Below, in pieces: positions 1-10,539 of a stretch of 64,000 bases of DNA (its first letter is position 1; the number at the start of each line of letters is the position of its first letter). The notes beneath the pieces were generated by a model, which did no database searches, was not told the DNA's origin, and saw only the letters and a list, made by a program, of their open reading frames with translations. A program made the translations under genes and the position numbers. The DNA is from Phytophthora colocasiae (taxonomy: Eukaryota > Oomycota > Peronosporomycetes > Peronosporales > Peronosporaceae): assembly GCA_018806915.1 (NCBI GenBank), contig JAGKQI010000100.1:2542001-2606000 (forward strand). Direction: 5' to 3'.

Positions 1-615
1 ACGTCACCCAAGACATTCTTCTCGTCCCAAGACATCTTCAGAAGTTACCTGGAAGAGCGTAACCCGCCTACCGACGGGTACACAAGGTGAACACTACACG
101 CAACAAGATCACGGATCATCGGGGGACCCCCTCCGTTAGTCGGTGTCTGGGCGCAAGTGGCGATCGCGATCGGCCTCAACCGGATTTTGGCCAGATCCGC
201 TCCACCACATCTACGACCAGGGGACGGAGTTCAAAAAGGAGTTCTACGAGTTGCTGGACAGCTACGGCATTGCAGCCGTGCCAACAACTACGCGTAACCC
301 ACAGGCCAATGGCATCATCGAGCGCCTACACCGCGTTATTGGGGACAAGATGCGCACCCAGGAGATCGTGACGCACCACGACTGGAAAAACTTCCTGCAT
401 AACGCAACGTTTGCTTTGAGAGCATCGTTTCACTCCATGCTTGGTGCCTCACCAGCACAAGCAACCTTCGGAAGGGACATGATTGTGGACGTGCAGCACA
501 CTACCGACTGGCATGAACAACACACCCGGAGGCTGGAACAAGTCCACAAGAACAACCTACGCGAGAATGCAGGACGACGGACGTGGACATACCACCCAGG
601 AGATCCCATCCTGCT
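1..615 (+). pseudogene. Integrase fragment of Ty3/gypsy element A, 5' part
   Basis: The frame open from about 143 to 615 encodes the second half of a retroviral-type integrase core. A D-Q-G-T-E-F block carries the second catalytic aspartate, and N-P-Q-A-N-G-I-I-E-R about 36 residues later carries the catalytic glutamate. A basic C-terminal region ends at Y-H-P-G-D-P-I-L. The frame is then interrupted by the LTR of element B, and coding resumes at 17119. Upstream of 143 I could not follow a clean integrase frame, so the 5' end is degraded or cut by the window edge. It differs clearly from the integrases of B and C, so it is a third, older lineage. Confidence 0.75.
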
Positions 616-931
616 TGTGACGGGGGTCACACAGCACTTCACACAGAGGAAGGCTTGGAGTATACAAACTCCTAGTGAACGGCAGTTCACTCGGTCCCCA
701 AAGACTTGGGGAGACTAACTAAAGATTAGGTAGATTTAAGACTGAATATATTATAGATACTTGTTAGCTTGGCCTGCAATACAAACTAAAAGATATCTAT
801 AGTGTAACCTATATAGAAGGTGATAGGTGGCTGCGGAGCCACCTGCCACGTGTCACCATGATGTGTGACACACCAAATGTATCCACTTCGGAAGAGTGAC
901 TAAAGTCACTCTTCAATGTAACCCCGTTACA
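616..931 (-). repeat. LTR of element B (3' LTR)
   Basis: This 316-bp LTR begins TGTGACGG and ends CGTTACA on the + strand, so both ends have the TG...CA form. It is preceded by target duplication ctgct at 611-615. I found no difference from the partner LTR at 16803-17118. Confidence 0.93.
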
Positions 932-942
932 TCCTCCCCCAC
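932..942 (-). other. Polypurine tract of element B
   Basis: Minus strand reads GTGGGGGAGGA directly abutting the 3' LTR, the expected plus-strand primer. Confidence 0.75.
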
Positions 943-1113
943 TTAGATTCGACTCTCGTCCAATCAGAGAAGAGAGAAAATCCCTTTCACATTTCTCTCT
1001 TCAATGTCGAAATCGATCGACCTGCCGCCAGCTCTTATCGCTGCGGCTTCTGCTCTCACAGAGCACAGGGCGCACTGCCAACGCGTACCAGGCTTCCTTG
1101 GAAGCCCAGCAAC

Positions 1114-1536
1114 ATGTCTGCAAAGGGTGCAAACCCAGACGCGCAAGCGTCTTCACGGAAGAAGGCTGCAAAGCCAACTTCCAAGCCAGCCAAGCCTCGC
1201 GGCAAGGCTTCGGCACTTCATGAGGCCACCGATGTGGCCTCCAGGGCTCTTAGCTCGCCCAGCAGCACTGCTGCGACGGCTAGCCCTAGCCAAAGGCGCA
1301 GTAGGTCTCCGTCCCTACCGCCTGATACTCGACCGAATCCTCGGTTCGAGTATAGGGACCATAGTCCCGGTTCCTGGAGTCCTTCCGAACAGGAAGCGAC
1401 TCTTGTCAGCTACTCGGGCGACGAGAGCGACAACGGCGACGCCGAGGGCAAGCCTGCGGCGGGTGCTCCAACCACGGAGGAGCACCATGGAGACAAGGAC
1501 ACCGCGTCCAAGTCTCCCGACAACTGTGATATGTAG
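1114..1536 (+). CDS. Antisense ORF of element B, proximal part
   Basis: A 140-codon frame with an ATG start, the same reading frame as 1672-2670 but separated by stops at about 1534-1671. The product is low complexity: K/A/S-rich, then S/P/R-rich, then acidic. It may be the first half of the same antisense protein, with decay or an intron in between. I could not define a splice pair that keeps the frame. It lies about 180 bp inside the LTR, so transcription from LTR antisense sequence is conceivable. Confidence 0.35.
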   Translation: MSAKGANPDAQASSRKKAAKPTSKPAKPRGKASALHEATDVASRALSSPSSTAATASPSQRRSRSPSLPPDTRPNPRFEYRDHSPGSWSPSEQEATLVSYSGDESDNGDAEGKPAAGAPTTEEHHGDKDTASKSPDNCDM

Positions 1537-1671
1537 GACACCATTTGATTTCCCCCGAGTTATGAGTGTTTGTCCTGCAAAGGAAAGATTGCTTTACCAA
1601 TTCTAGCAATACACATATAAGCTCTGGTGGGAATTCCAGAGGAGAATACTTACAACACGTTACAAGACTAG

Positions 1672-2670
1672 TTAATCACTTCGAAGGACAATCCGGATCA
1701 CGCACAGGATGAAGTAGCCACAACACTCCTGGCAGCCTGCGGTATTTACACCAGCGGCCGTGGTGGCGACACTACGCCACCACCTGTCAGACATCTGACA
1801 CTTGCTGAAGGGCGCGAACGCGCCCGGGCCATTCTGGCAGAGGAGAAGGTGCCCAGCACCAACTCCAAGAAGCGTCATGCTTCACAGTCTCCTTGTCAAG
1901 ACATGACAAGGAGAAGGGAGCTCGAAGAGATCTTCGGCCCCGACGACGTCGACGATGACGCCGATGAGGAGGAGGGGCTCATCCGCGAGCCCCAAGAGAT
2001 CACTAACGATCTCGATGAGCAGCAAGAGCTCTTTCAGGCTGCTCAACAGCCAATGCGCACCGCACCAACGGTCGCACGTGAGTCTCATCAACACGATGAG
2101 GACTCTGCCCACCAGCGGGGATTCTACCCGCCCGAGCAAGGCTCGGGAGCTGCTGCGTATCTCGAGCAGCTCCAGGACCCACGTCCTCTCATAGGGGGTC
2201 ATACCTCCAAAGGCGCCTATGAGCGGGCCTTGGTTCAGAAAGAACCTCTCTTTCAAGGCAACCTCTCTGTTGCCAGGTGCGTGCTTCTAGCACAGCACCG
2301 AATTCCTCTCAAGGAATTCACCTCGCTTCGCAAGAAGCCTGAGACTAAGGGTGGTCTCAAGCCCACATGGGGTTACCCATGGGTTCTCCCAGAGAACACT
2401 GCGTCGTGGGTCGACGCTGAGGACCTCTTCTGGCAATGGGTCCGGTTGACAGTTAAGTCAACCCAGGAGTACAACAAACTCCGTGACGAAGATCACCTGG
2501 AGGACATCCTCCGCCTCCGGGACCTTCGTGTCCAGTTTGCCCACCTCGTAGGCAAACGTCAGCTCCATCATCAGATGGAGCGACTGAGAACTGAGTCTCA
2601 GTCCAGCGCTCACAATGAGCGCGGGTATAGAACACATATACCTGTGTTCCAACTCCCGTTCAGCGGCTAA
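1672..2670 (+). CDS. Antisense ORF of element B, distal part
   Basis: A 333-codon open frame (first ATG at 1903) on the strand opposite to gag-pol, in the region between chromodomain and 3' LTR. The product is acidic at its start (D-D-V-D-D-D-A-D-E-E-E-G) and Q/E-rich in the middle, with an R/L/D-rich, probably helical end. No family recognised. The frame may once have continued past 2670: the next + frames encode coiled-coil-like segments through about 3250. Coding potential is inferred from length, composition and a similar arrangement in element C. Confidence 0.45.
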   Translation, partial: LITSKDNPDHAQDEVATTLLAACGIYTSGRGGDTTPPPVRHLTLAEGRERARAILAEEKVPSTNSKKRHASQSPCQDMTRRRELEEIFGPDDVDDDADEEEGLIREPQEITNDLDEQQELFQAAQQPMRTAPTVARESHQHDEDSAHQRGFYPPEQGSGAAAYLEQLQDPRPLIGGHTSKGAYERALVQKEPLFQGNLSVARCVLLAQHRIPLKEFTSLRKKPETKGGLKPTWGYPWVLPENTASWVDAEDLFWQWVRLTVKSTQEYNKLRDEDHLEDILRLRDLRVQFAHLVGKRQLHHQMERLRTESQSSAHNERGYRTHIPVFQLPFSG

Positions 2671-2681
2671 GAAGCCGCGGA

Positions 2682-2885
2682 CTACTTACGAGGCAGCCGA
2701 CGTGCCTCTTCCCAGCACGCGACAGCCTTTGGGCAGTCAACCTGGAGCCGCTCAATCGGCTCCCAGGTACTCTGCGACGCAGGGTACCCGCGCCACTTCA
2801 CTCGGAGCTGGCGCTTCCCACCGCGACGCCGCTCCTGGAGAACCCGCTCCACATGGTAGTGGCGTTCTCCGTTCCGGTCAAGCAA
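2682..2885 (-). pseudogene. Chromodomain ending element B pol
   Basis: A chromodomain of about 60 residues: H-Y-H-V-E-R-V-L, then R-V-K-W-R-G-Y-P, then S-T-W-E-P. In chromoviruses this C-terminal module tethers integrase to marked chromatin. It is out of frame with the integrase piece as written. Its stop lies 12 bp from the end of the opposing antisense ORF (2670), so the two frames converge tail to tail. Confidence 0.85.
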
Positions 2886-3199
2886 AGCCGGAGGAGGCCT
2901 CGCTCGACTGCTCTTTCGAGCCGTCCCCGACGTTGGGGACTCAGAGGCCTTCGACTGGGCCTCTTGTCCAACTTGTTGCTGAGCAACAGGAGGAGATCCG
3001 TTCCTCCGAGCGCGTGTCCTTGCGCTTGAGGGTGCTCTTGGTCTTGAGCATGGCGGCCAAGCTGCCCCTGCAGCCGACCTGCCTGGTGTCTTGCGCCAGT
3101 TGGAAGACCTGCGTCTCGCGATGCAGGATCTTCATGGTCGTGTGACCGTAGTGCCCCTTCGCGGGCACTTGACTCTCTTCGTCAAGAGGTCTACGACCT

Positions 3200-5287
3200 T
3201 CAGGCGACGATGTCTCGCCGGGAGTCGCAACCGTACGCGTACTCCCAGTCGTCGTTCGACTCTCGCCTGAGGGGCCTACTCGCTTTGGCCCCTCGGTGTA
3301 TCCACACCGCTCGTACCTTCCACCGGGGTACGGCTTCGCCCCTGGAGTCACCAAACTCCCTATTACCTGGGGCGCTCTGCGCCTGACGCTCAACCTCGCG
3401 TCGAGGAGGTTCACTCTCCTCCTCGCGGCCGCCTTCAACCTCTTGAGGGGCCGCATGACCCTGAGGGTCATGGTACCGCTTCAGACGACCCACATAAAAC
3501 GTCGGGTGGGTCGTCATCGACTTAGGCAAGTCGATCGTGTAGGCAGCGCCGTGCCTACTCAGGACCTTGAAGGGTCCAATGAAGCGATGCTTTAACTTGT
3601 TGCTCACCGTGGAGCTAACAGTGTTAAGAGGTAGGTTCCTAGTGTCGAGTAGCACTAAGTCACCCACATTAAATACACTTAAGTTTCCTCTCCCATGTTG
3701 GTCTGAGTACTCCTTTTGCTTGTCCTGTGCGAGTGCCATTGCATCTCGCACCCGGCTGATCACATTCAGCCTGTTGCCGACAAATGTCGACAACTTCTTC
3801 CGCAACGCGGCTGGTTCCACACCGGAAACCTGGGAGGAAAGCTCTTTCCGAGCCTCTCCCCCACTTACTCTCGAAGCCGCGGTGCCCCCACCCAGTGTGA
3901 GCGGCACCTGGGGGTTCCGAAGCCCGTTCAAGTAGAACGGCGTGAACCCCGTTGACGCGTGTACCGCGTTGTTGAGTGCAAACTCAACCATAGGCAGCTG
4001 CGCTGACCAAGAGTGCGGCGCCTCAGCGCAAACACTGCGCAGCACGTCCTCAACCACTCGGTTGACGCGCTCAGTCTGACCATCGGTCTGCGGATGGTCC
4101 GCTGTTGACATCGTCAACCGTGTTCCAAGCAATTGGAACAGCGTTTTCCAAAACGCAGCGGTAAACCGCGGGTCGCGGTCAGAGACAACAGTCTCAGGCA
4201 ACCCGTGATAGCGGAAGACGCTATCAAGGAACAACTTCGCAGTTTGTTCCCCGGTAATGGTCTCAGAGACCGGAGCAAGATGCACCATCTTGCTCAACCG
4301 GCATACAAACACCACAATGCCGGTGTTCTTCTGGTCATCGGCCGGAAGGCCGAAGACAAAGTCGAGACTCATCGACTTCCAGCAGTCCAGTGGGACTGGC
4401 AGGCTCTGCAGCGGAGCCGACGCGTGCCCCGCAGGCTTCACGCGCTGACATGTTTCACATGTCTTGATGTACTTGGCCACCCACTTGTACATGTGGGACC
4501 ACCAAAACATCAGAGAGACCCCATGATAGGTCTTCTCTCGGCCCAAGTGGCCACTCGAAGGCACATCATGTGCCTCGTGAAGTATATCATACTTCAGATC
4601 CTCGTCGTTCGGAACAACGACCCGCGGAGGATCCCCGGGCTCCACCCGATAGTGGAGCAGGCCATCGGCCCACTCATAGCGGTGGAGCCGTGCCCGCTGT
4701 CGAGGCGTAAGCCATTCGACCTTGGCATCCGTGCCAGCGGACAAATACCGCACAATAGGGGCGAGGGCGTCATCGTCCCGATACGCCAAGCGTATTCGAT
4801 CGTAAAGATCCGTCGTGGCCCGACTAATATGAGCGAACTCATAGTCGGGCCTGCGCGACAAAGCGTCGACAAGCGTGTTGAGCTTGCCAGGCTTGTATTC
4901 AACGCGGAAGTTATACTCCGCGAAGAATGACAGCCAACGCGCCATCCGCTGCGATAAGTGCGGCGTATGGATGGCTGTCCGCAAGGACGCGTGGTCCGTA
5001 TAGACCACAAAGGGCCTTGAGCCCAGAAGATGCACCCTGAACTTGACAAGGGCATACTTCATCGACAAGAGTTCCTTGTCGTGAACGGGATAATTCCGTT
5101 CGGCAGCCTTCAGCTGCCTGGACTGGAACGAGATCACCCTATCGCGTCCCTCATCGTCCTGTTGCAATAGCGCACAGCCAATTGCATAGTCGGAAGCGTC
5201 ACAGACAACGCTAAACGACTTGGCATCGTCCGGCAACGCCAGGACGGGCGCGCATTGCAAGCTCGCCTTGATGCTATCAAAAAGCAT
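3200..5287 (-). pseudogene. pol: Element B RNase H and integrase
   Basis: RNase H comes first (D-A-S-D-Y-A-I-G, Y-T-D-H-A-S-L-R). An HHCC zinc-binding region follows (H-L-G-R-E-K-T-Y ... C-E-T-C-Q-R), then the integrase core (L-D-F-V-F-G, V-S-D-R-D-P-R-F, H-P-Q-T-D-G-Q-T-E-R) supplying the D, D and E residues. The GPY/F module reads R-F-I-G-P-F-K-V. The chromodomain lies further on in another frame (2682-2885), so the charged linker after about 3450 contains at least one more frameshift. Confidence 0.92.
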
Positions 5288-5609
5288 CCTGGTGCTGGCG
5301 CTCCCAGCACCACTCGGCCTCCTTCTTCAGAAGGTCCGACAAAGGCTTTGCGAGTCCCGCATAGCCAGCACTGTACTTGTGCAAGTAGTTGGCTAAGCCC
5401 AACCACTTCCTCAGGTCCTTCTGTGACCGAGGAACAGGCCATGCCGCAATGGCTTTGACCTTGTCAGGATCCGCTCGGACCCCGACGCTGCTGACGAAGC
5501 AGCCGAGGACCTTAATCTCCTCAGCTGCGAAGACGCACTTTTCGATGTTGGCATAGAGCTTGTTAGCTCTCATGACCTCAAACACTCGACGGAGGTGCTC
5601 TCGATGCAC
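5277..5609 (-). pseudogene. pol: Element B reverse transcriptase thumb/connection
   Basis: Frame-shifted continuation of pol with K-D-L-R-K-W-L-G-L-A-N-Y-L, typical of the Ty3 RT end leading to RNase H. It terminates at a TGA created by one extra T in a T run (about 5280-5285). RNase H continues directly in the next frame from 5287. Confidence 0.85.
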
Positions 5610-5611
5610 CT

Positions 5612-7732
5612 CTATAGCCGTCTTGCCTCCTCGGCACGGCTATGGACGAATATATCGTCAAAGTACGTCTGCGTGAACGCACGCAAAGGTCTAAACAACT
5701 GTGTGACCAAGCGATTGAAGGTCGCTGGTGCGTTGGATAGACCTTGTGGCATTACCAGCCACTCCCAGAGCATACCGCTCGGCGTGCTCACGGCCGTGAG
5801 CGGGATATCACACTCCCGCATCAGGATCTGGTAGTATCCATCCACCAGATCCAGCGCGCTATACAGCGTGCAGCCGGCCATGTTGTTCAACAACACATCC
5901 TTGCGAGGGATCGGCGTCTGTGCTGGCACAGTCGCGCTGTTCAGCTTATTGTAAGCATGAACCAGACGCCACTTCCCGTTCGGCTTGCGAACGCAGAAGG
6001 TTGGCGTCGAGTGCGGGGACTTCGATTCCCGCACCATTCCCGCTTTCGCCTTAGCGGCGAAGAACGCGTCAATGACGTCGCTCTGCTCTCGGGGCAGGGG
6101 CCATTGACGCGTGACACAATACTTTGTGCCTGGCACGAGATCAATCTCGTGCCTGATCCCTCGGTCTGGTGGGAGCTTTGAGGGTGGGTCCTTGGACACC
6201 ACGTCCTCAAACTCCTTCACTAAAGGATACAGCGGATCCTTTGGATTCTTCAGAATCTCTGAGCCCGTGCGCGACGCACGTTGCTTCCGGAACTCCTCCA
6301 GGACGTCTTCGTCCATCACTGAGGAGGAGTTCAACTCCTCTGGAGTGGGCTCCGGCCTAAGGAGAACCATCTCCGATACCTCCCCGGCCTTCAACTCGGC
6401 CAGGAAGTCCTCCATCGCGACTTCCTCGAGGTTCAATAGCTCTGATACCTCAGGCAGGGGTGCCAACTCGATGGCCCCCGCCTTCACGCGATGCCCGGTC
6501 ACGCCGTCGAAGATGTGATAGCATTCTTCGACCGACTGTGACCTAGGAGCCTTTAGCTCCTGTCCCAAGTCCTCGTGGACTTCTTCGGGATGGTATTCTA
6601 CCAACCCCGGCTTACGACCATGGCGTGGGGTTAACTTACCCACGCTCGGTGATGCCACTACGATGGCATCACGAGCCCACATGGCTCCGTGCGGAACTGC
6701 GTTACCCGCATCGGAAGCACCCTTGGTGTCCTCCTGATCAGTTATGGTCTGAGCGACCTTGCGTGGAACTACTTCTCTCACGCCTGGTGATGCCACTACT
6801 TCGGCATCACGAGCCCTCGTGGCTCCATGCGGAACTCTGTCATCCGCATCAGTTATGGTCTGAGCGACCTTGCGTGGAACTACTTCTCTCACGCCTGGTG
6901 ATGCCACTACTTCGGCATCACGAGCCCTCGTGGCTCCATGCGGAACTCTGTCATCCGCATCAGTTATGGTCTGAGCGACCTGGCGTCGAACTACTTCTCG
7001 TACGCCTGGCGATGCCACTACTTCGGCATCGCGAGCCATCTTGGCTCCATGAGGAACTCTTTCATCCGCTTGTGGACCTACGTTACCGACCTGGTTAGTG
7101 CTCTCGGGCACTACCACAGTCCCAGCCTGTACGTCGCTGCGACTTCGTGCGTGGGGCCCTGCTATCGTTGCAGACCCACACGTAGGGCAAGGGCCTCCGC
7201 CCGTTGCCCCGGCCATCCATGGCCCACGATCACTTCTCGTGTGGGGCGATGTAGCACCGACTACACCAGCCCCCAAATACTCCTCGGACGCTGCCGCGTC
7301 CTGGCGGTTCCAGCGAACGCCCTTAGTCCTGACAGAGGTGGAAACATGACTCACCAAAGCTCTGTCAGAGACTGCAGGCCGGCTAGCCCCAATGGCTTTG
7401 CCGCGCCAATCGATCCAGGGCTCGTGCTTCTCAAGCCACGGCATCCCTAGGATCAAGTCGTACTTGTCCATCTCGAGGACAATGAACGACTCCACGCTGT
7501 CGAAGTCCTCAAACTTCACAGCCAGGTCCACCTGGACCTTTGGTACTTCCACCACCGTACCATCGGCTAGTCGTACGGCGACTAGCCCACTTCCCTCGCT
7601 CTCACGTAGAGCGTCCTCAAACTTGCCGCGATTCCTCGCGACAGTTTGTCGGCGAGCAAAGTTCTTGCTCGCCCCAGAGTCTACCAAGACTCTAAAGGGG
7701 TTGTTAAACCCCCGTACACTCGCGTGTACCAC
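5612..7732 (-). pseudogene. pol: Element B protease and reverse transcriptase
   Basis: A retropepsin lies near the start, with active site L-V-D-S-G-A-S. A long linker containing 37-residue tandem repeats follows, then a reverse transcriptase with the Y-F-D-D catalytic box near the end. The frame is open upstream of the listed start to the Gag stop in the -1 frame, so no ATG is needed. It ends early at a TAG near 5612. One missing base in a GAGGAGG run about ten bases earlier explains this, because the expected palm/thumb sequence continues in the next frame from 5609. Confidence 0.9.
6640..7070 (-). repeat. In-frame 111-bp tandem repeats in the element B pol linker
   Basis: About four units of 111 bp (37 residues) lie between protease and reverse transcriptase. 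The block acgcctgg recurs at 6780, 6891 and about 7001. The two central units are nearly identical and the outer ones diverged. The encoded motif contains V-P-H-G-A and V-A-S-P-G-V-R-E-V-V. Confidence 0.85.
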
Positions 7733-7860
7733 CAGCAGCCCACCGCTGCCCTTCTCCGCTTTGAGAGTCCCAAGACTCTCTGGGGCTAAGTCTCCACTGC
7801 GTGTGCCTCCCGCACCACCCGCATGGGGACTTAGTGTTTCCCCAGTAGGGCGCCCCGCCC

Positions 7861-8214
7861 CTACTGGTCCCCGGAGTTCCCCTGACTCTTGGGCGCCGGC
7901 TTCTTCCAGCGGCCCTTAGAGCCCTGAGGCTTGGAAGACCTCTTCCATTGCCCCCCAGAGGGGCAGACACGTGCGAAGTGTCCGAAAAGCCCGCACTCGA
8001 AACAGCGGATGCGTTTCTGCTCGGCGAGCCCCAAGTCCATAGGGGCTGGTCCCGAGCCTGCTCCATTCCCAGGAGCACTGGCCGACGCCGTCGTCGGCCC
8101 GCTGAGACCTTGCCACGCAGAGGCAGGAGTCTGAGCCTGTGTATGGCTGTACTCCTCCTGGAGCGCGACTTGAATCGCCTCCTCCATCGTGTTGACCTGC
8201 ACGCGGAACAGTTG
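7861..8214 (-). pseudogene. gag: Gag of element B, C-terminal part with CCHC zinc knuckle
   Basis: Continuation of Gag beyond the element C insertion. It includes a CCHC nucleocapsid knuckle (C-F-E-C-G-L-F-G-H-F-A-R-V-C) and a basic tail, ending at TAG 7861-7863. The protease frame is open in the -1 frame across this stop, which suggests Gag-Pol expression by -1 frameshifting. I did not find a textbook slippery heptamer before the stop. Confidence 0.82.
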
Positions 8215-8622
8215 TGCAGCGGGGCTGCGTAGGTGTGCACGGCACAGAGGAAGTTGGGTTGACTCGTAGAGTCCTGCTTGCAAGGCACTAGCCTTCGGTT
8301 CTATACAAGAACCAAGTAGTCCACTAAATACGGGACTCTCACAATCAGTGTCCCTATAATAAAGGAACTAACACTAATTATGTAAAATGCAAACTGATTT
8401 TTATTTATTTTATTGCCTAATCCTGAATGTAACAGTTTAGTATCTAACATACTAAATCCTAATCAAATGTAATGTGTGGCTCTGAGCTAACAGCCAGCAA
8501 CTGGCTACATGTGTGACGTGTGAGAAACACTATGTGTTGTACACGGATCTGTGACTTGTGACCTGGATGGTGTATACCACACCTATTGTAGCCAAGGCGC
8601 GCAGCTCGTGTAACCCGATACA
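8215..8622 (-). repeat. LTR of element C (3' LTR)
   Basis: A 408-bp LTR starting tgcagcgggg and ending gatacac-like at its right edge. It differs from the partner at 15651-16062 by several substitutions and small indels, including the last 20 bases. Confidence 0.88.
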
Positions 8623-8632
8623 CCCTCCCCGC
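8623..8632 (-). other. Polypurine tract of element C
   Basis: Minus strand reads GCGGGGAGGG immediately before the 3' LTR. Confidence 0.7.
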
Positions 8633-8790
8633 AAACCGTGGATACGGAGTATCTACAACTGACATAACTGCCTTGTCAAGGCCTGTCACCGGCAACTTTC
8701 CGATAAAAGAAATCTCTCAACGAGTGCGCGGGTGCGCTGGCTCAACGAGCACATTCTTCAATTCTCCCCAGCGAGCCAACCGCTCCTGAG

Positions 8791-10402
8791 GTGTCCAGTG
8801 ACCAGGCGTCTACGCCCCAGCGCCTCAGCGCTTTCCGGTCTGGGCCCTCGGCTCCTCTCACGCTCTCCGATTCGGAGTATTTCGCGGCGTCTCGCCTTCG
8901 CTACGGAGCGATGTTCAAGGCCAGCCCGACGTCAAGTGGTAGCGGTGGCTCACCCTTCGAGTACGACAGCGTCGCCGACGCGCGACCACGTCGCTCTCCT
9001 ACAGAGGAAGGCGAGGTCGAAGTGGACTACGAGGAGTCCGAACAGGGCGATGCCCATGCGTCTCCTGCTCCTGCGATCCCTCGGACGACCCGATCTGAGC
9101 TGCGCTCTCACGCGATCCGCGTCGGTACTCAATTCCTCGGCAGCTGCGGCAGCCAATCCGTTCCCGGAGGGACCTTCGAGCCTCGTGCTCAACGCGTTGC
9201 GCAACGCACCACCGCTTCCTGCTCGCGATGAGCCAGAGTCACTCAAAGAGGGAGTCGAGACGCGATCACCAACCCTCTGGATGAGGCACAGGAGGCTTCC
9301 TGAGCGGTGCTCCAGAGTCACGTCGACCGGTCCAACGGGACATCGTGGGGACTTCGTCGCGGCGCGACTACGGCTTCGAGCCTCGCGACCCTGCCGAGCA
9401 GGTGAAGCAGTTGATGGCGCAGCCAAACCTGCATGGTTACGCCATAGGCAATCCTCCACGTACGGTGGCTGAGACTCAGCAGCGACAGGGGCTCCATGAG
9501 CGTTCCTGACCCCGCAGGTGTGCACACTCGCCGAGTATCGGCAACGCTTAGATAAGCAACGGCGACGGGAGTCTGTGCCTCAGATGAGGACTTATCCACT
9601 CCTGCTCCAAACCGGAGAGACCACCGGGACTACATGGTCCATGTGGCCACCTGGGCCGAGGCTTCACGGAAGCTCGCGTCGTTTGACCGGCTCATGGAGA
9701 GCTGCGCCGAGGTGGACGTCCGCCTCGCCGAGGTCTACTCTTCCAGTACGCGAAGATACGCGTGCGGCCCGGCCGCTTTCCTCGTCACACGACGGCAGTG
9801 GCTCCCGCCTCTCAGGCCACTATCCCTGCTTCGCAGGATGCTCCCTTCAGTCTCCGAGGGAGACTCGCTGGCTGTGCCAGCCACGGACCAGAGCCTGAGC
9901 TCGGCTGCTGGTCCGTCAGCTTCTCACACTAGTGGTGAGAAGCGGGTGTCGACCGAGTGGTCGACCTCGAGCCCTTCGGGCGCCCCCGATCTTCGCGATC
10001 AAAAGCGTCCCACGACGTCAGGGCAGTCCTGCCTCAGGGACCCTTCAAACTCCCACGAGTTTTGGGAATGAGGATATCCACGCCACTTCACCAGATACTG
10101 GTTTTGACTACGGTGGCGACGCCGCGCCATCAGGCGCTCCACGTAGTGGGGAGTCCCCTGCTCATCGAGCAACGGCGGAGGAGGCCGATTCGCTGCGGAA
10201 CGCCGTACTCGATGAGTGTGACGAGCGCTATTTGTCGCATCGCGCCTGGTACCAACTCGATCACTCGATCGGTACTCTCCGGAGTCAGACTCAGTCCTTC
10301 AAGGAACGTCGAGAGGTGTTTGGCATTCGCATGCCCGTCTCGCTCATGACATGGAGGGAGATTGAAAGCCGGATGGCTTGGCTCGAAGGTCCTCAGTCCT
10401 GA
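8791..10402 (+). pseudogene. Decayed antisense ORF region of element C
   Basis: On the strand opposite pol, protein-like segments switch between the three + frames. They include an acidic E/D-rich stretch near 9000-9050, a segment around 9340-9490 rich in Q/E/R, a helical W-A-E-A-S-R-K-L segment near 9640, and a W-R-E-I-E-S-R-M-A-W-L segment ending near 10400. The last part overlaps the chromodomain on the other strand. It resembles the antisense ORF of B in position and composition, but I could not align the two sequences. Unknown function. Confidence 0.35.
9999..10150 (-). pseudogene. Chromodomain of element C
   Basis: The minus-strand frame reads H-Y-V-E-R-L-M, Y-L-V-K-W-R-G-Y-P and N-S-W-E-F, ending TGA at 9999. 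It is the counterpart of the chromodomain of B. It is separated from the integrase piece by shifted frames. Confidence 0.75.
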
Positions 10403-10539
10403 CTGCTCGCCTGCACCTGCAGGAGCTTCAGCTCGCTGAGTTGCGAGGTCAGGTGACGTTGCTGCTGCAGATGACGCAGCCTGGGCACGTGTCGTCGGTG
10501 CCAGCGCCTCCGCGCTCACCCCGCGGGGTCCTGATATGG

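Noticed and set aside
1533..1671. Intron joining the two parts of the element B antisense ORF
   Set aside because: GT and AG dinucleotides exist, but none of the pairs I tried keeps the frame.
2615..3145. 176-codon + ORF as an independent gene
   Set aside because: Most of it lies opposite the chromodomain and linker of element B. It may include the end of the antisense protein, but cannot be called on its own.
4133..4930. 265-codon + strand ORF
   Set aside because: It is the exact antisense of the element B RNase H/integrase coding sequence. Composition and position mark it as a shadow frame.
6640..7070. CRISPR-like array
   Set aside because: The repeats are contiguous 111-bp coding units without unique spacers and lie in frame inside pol.
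7780..7870. A -1 frameshift slippery site between gag and protease of element B
   Set aside because: The -1 frame relation is real, but the only GGGAAAC heptamer I saw lies downstream of the gag stop, so it cannot serve. The mechanism is left open.
8215..8622. Reading the LTR frames (for example the minus ORF at 8459-8695) as genes
   Set aside because: The same sequence recurs at 15651-16062 as an LTR. The ORF is short and extends the gag of B only by accident.
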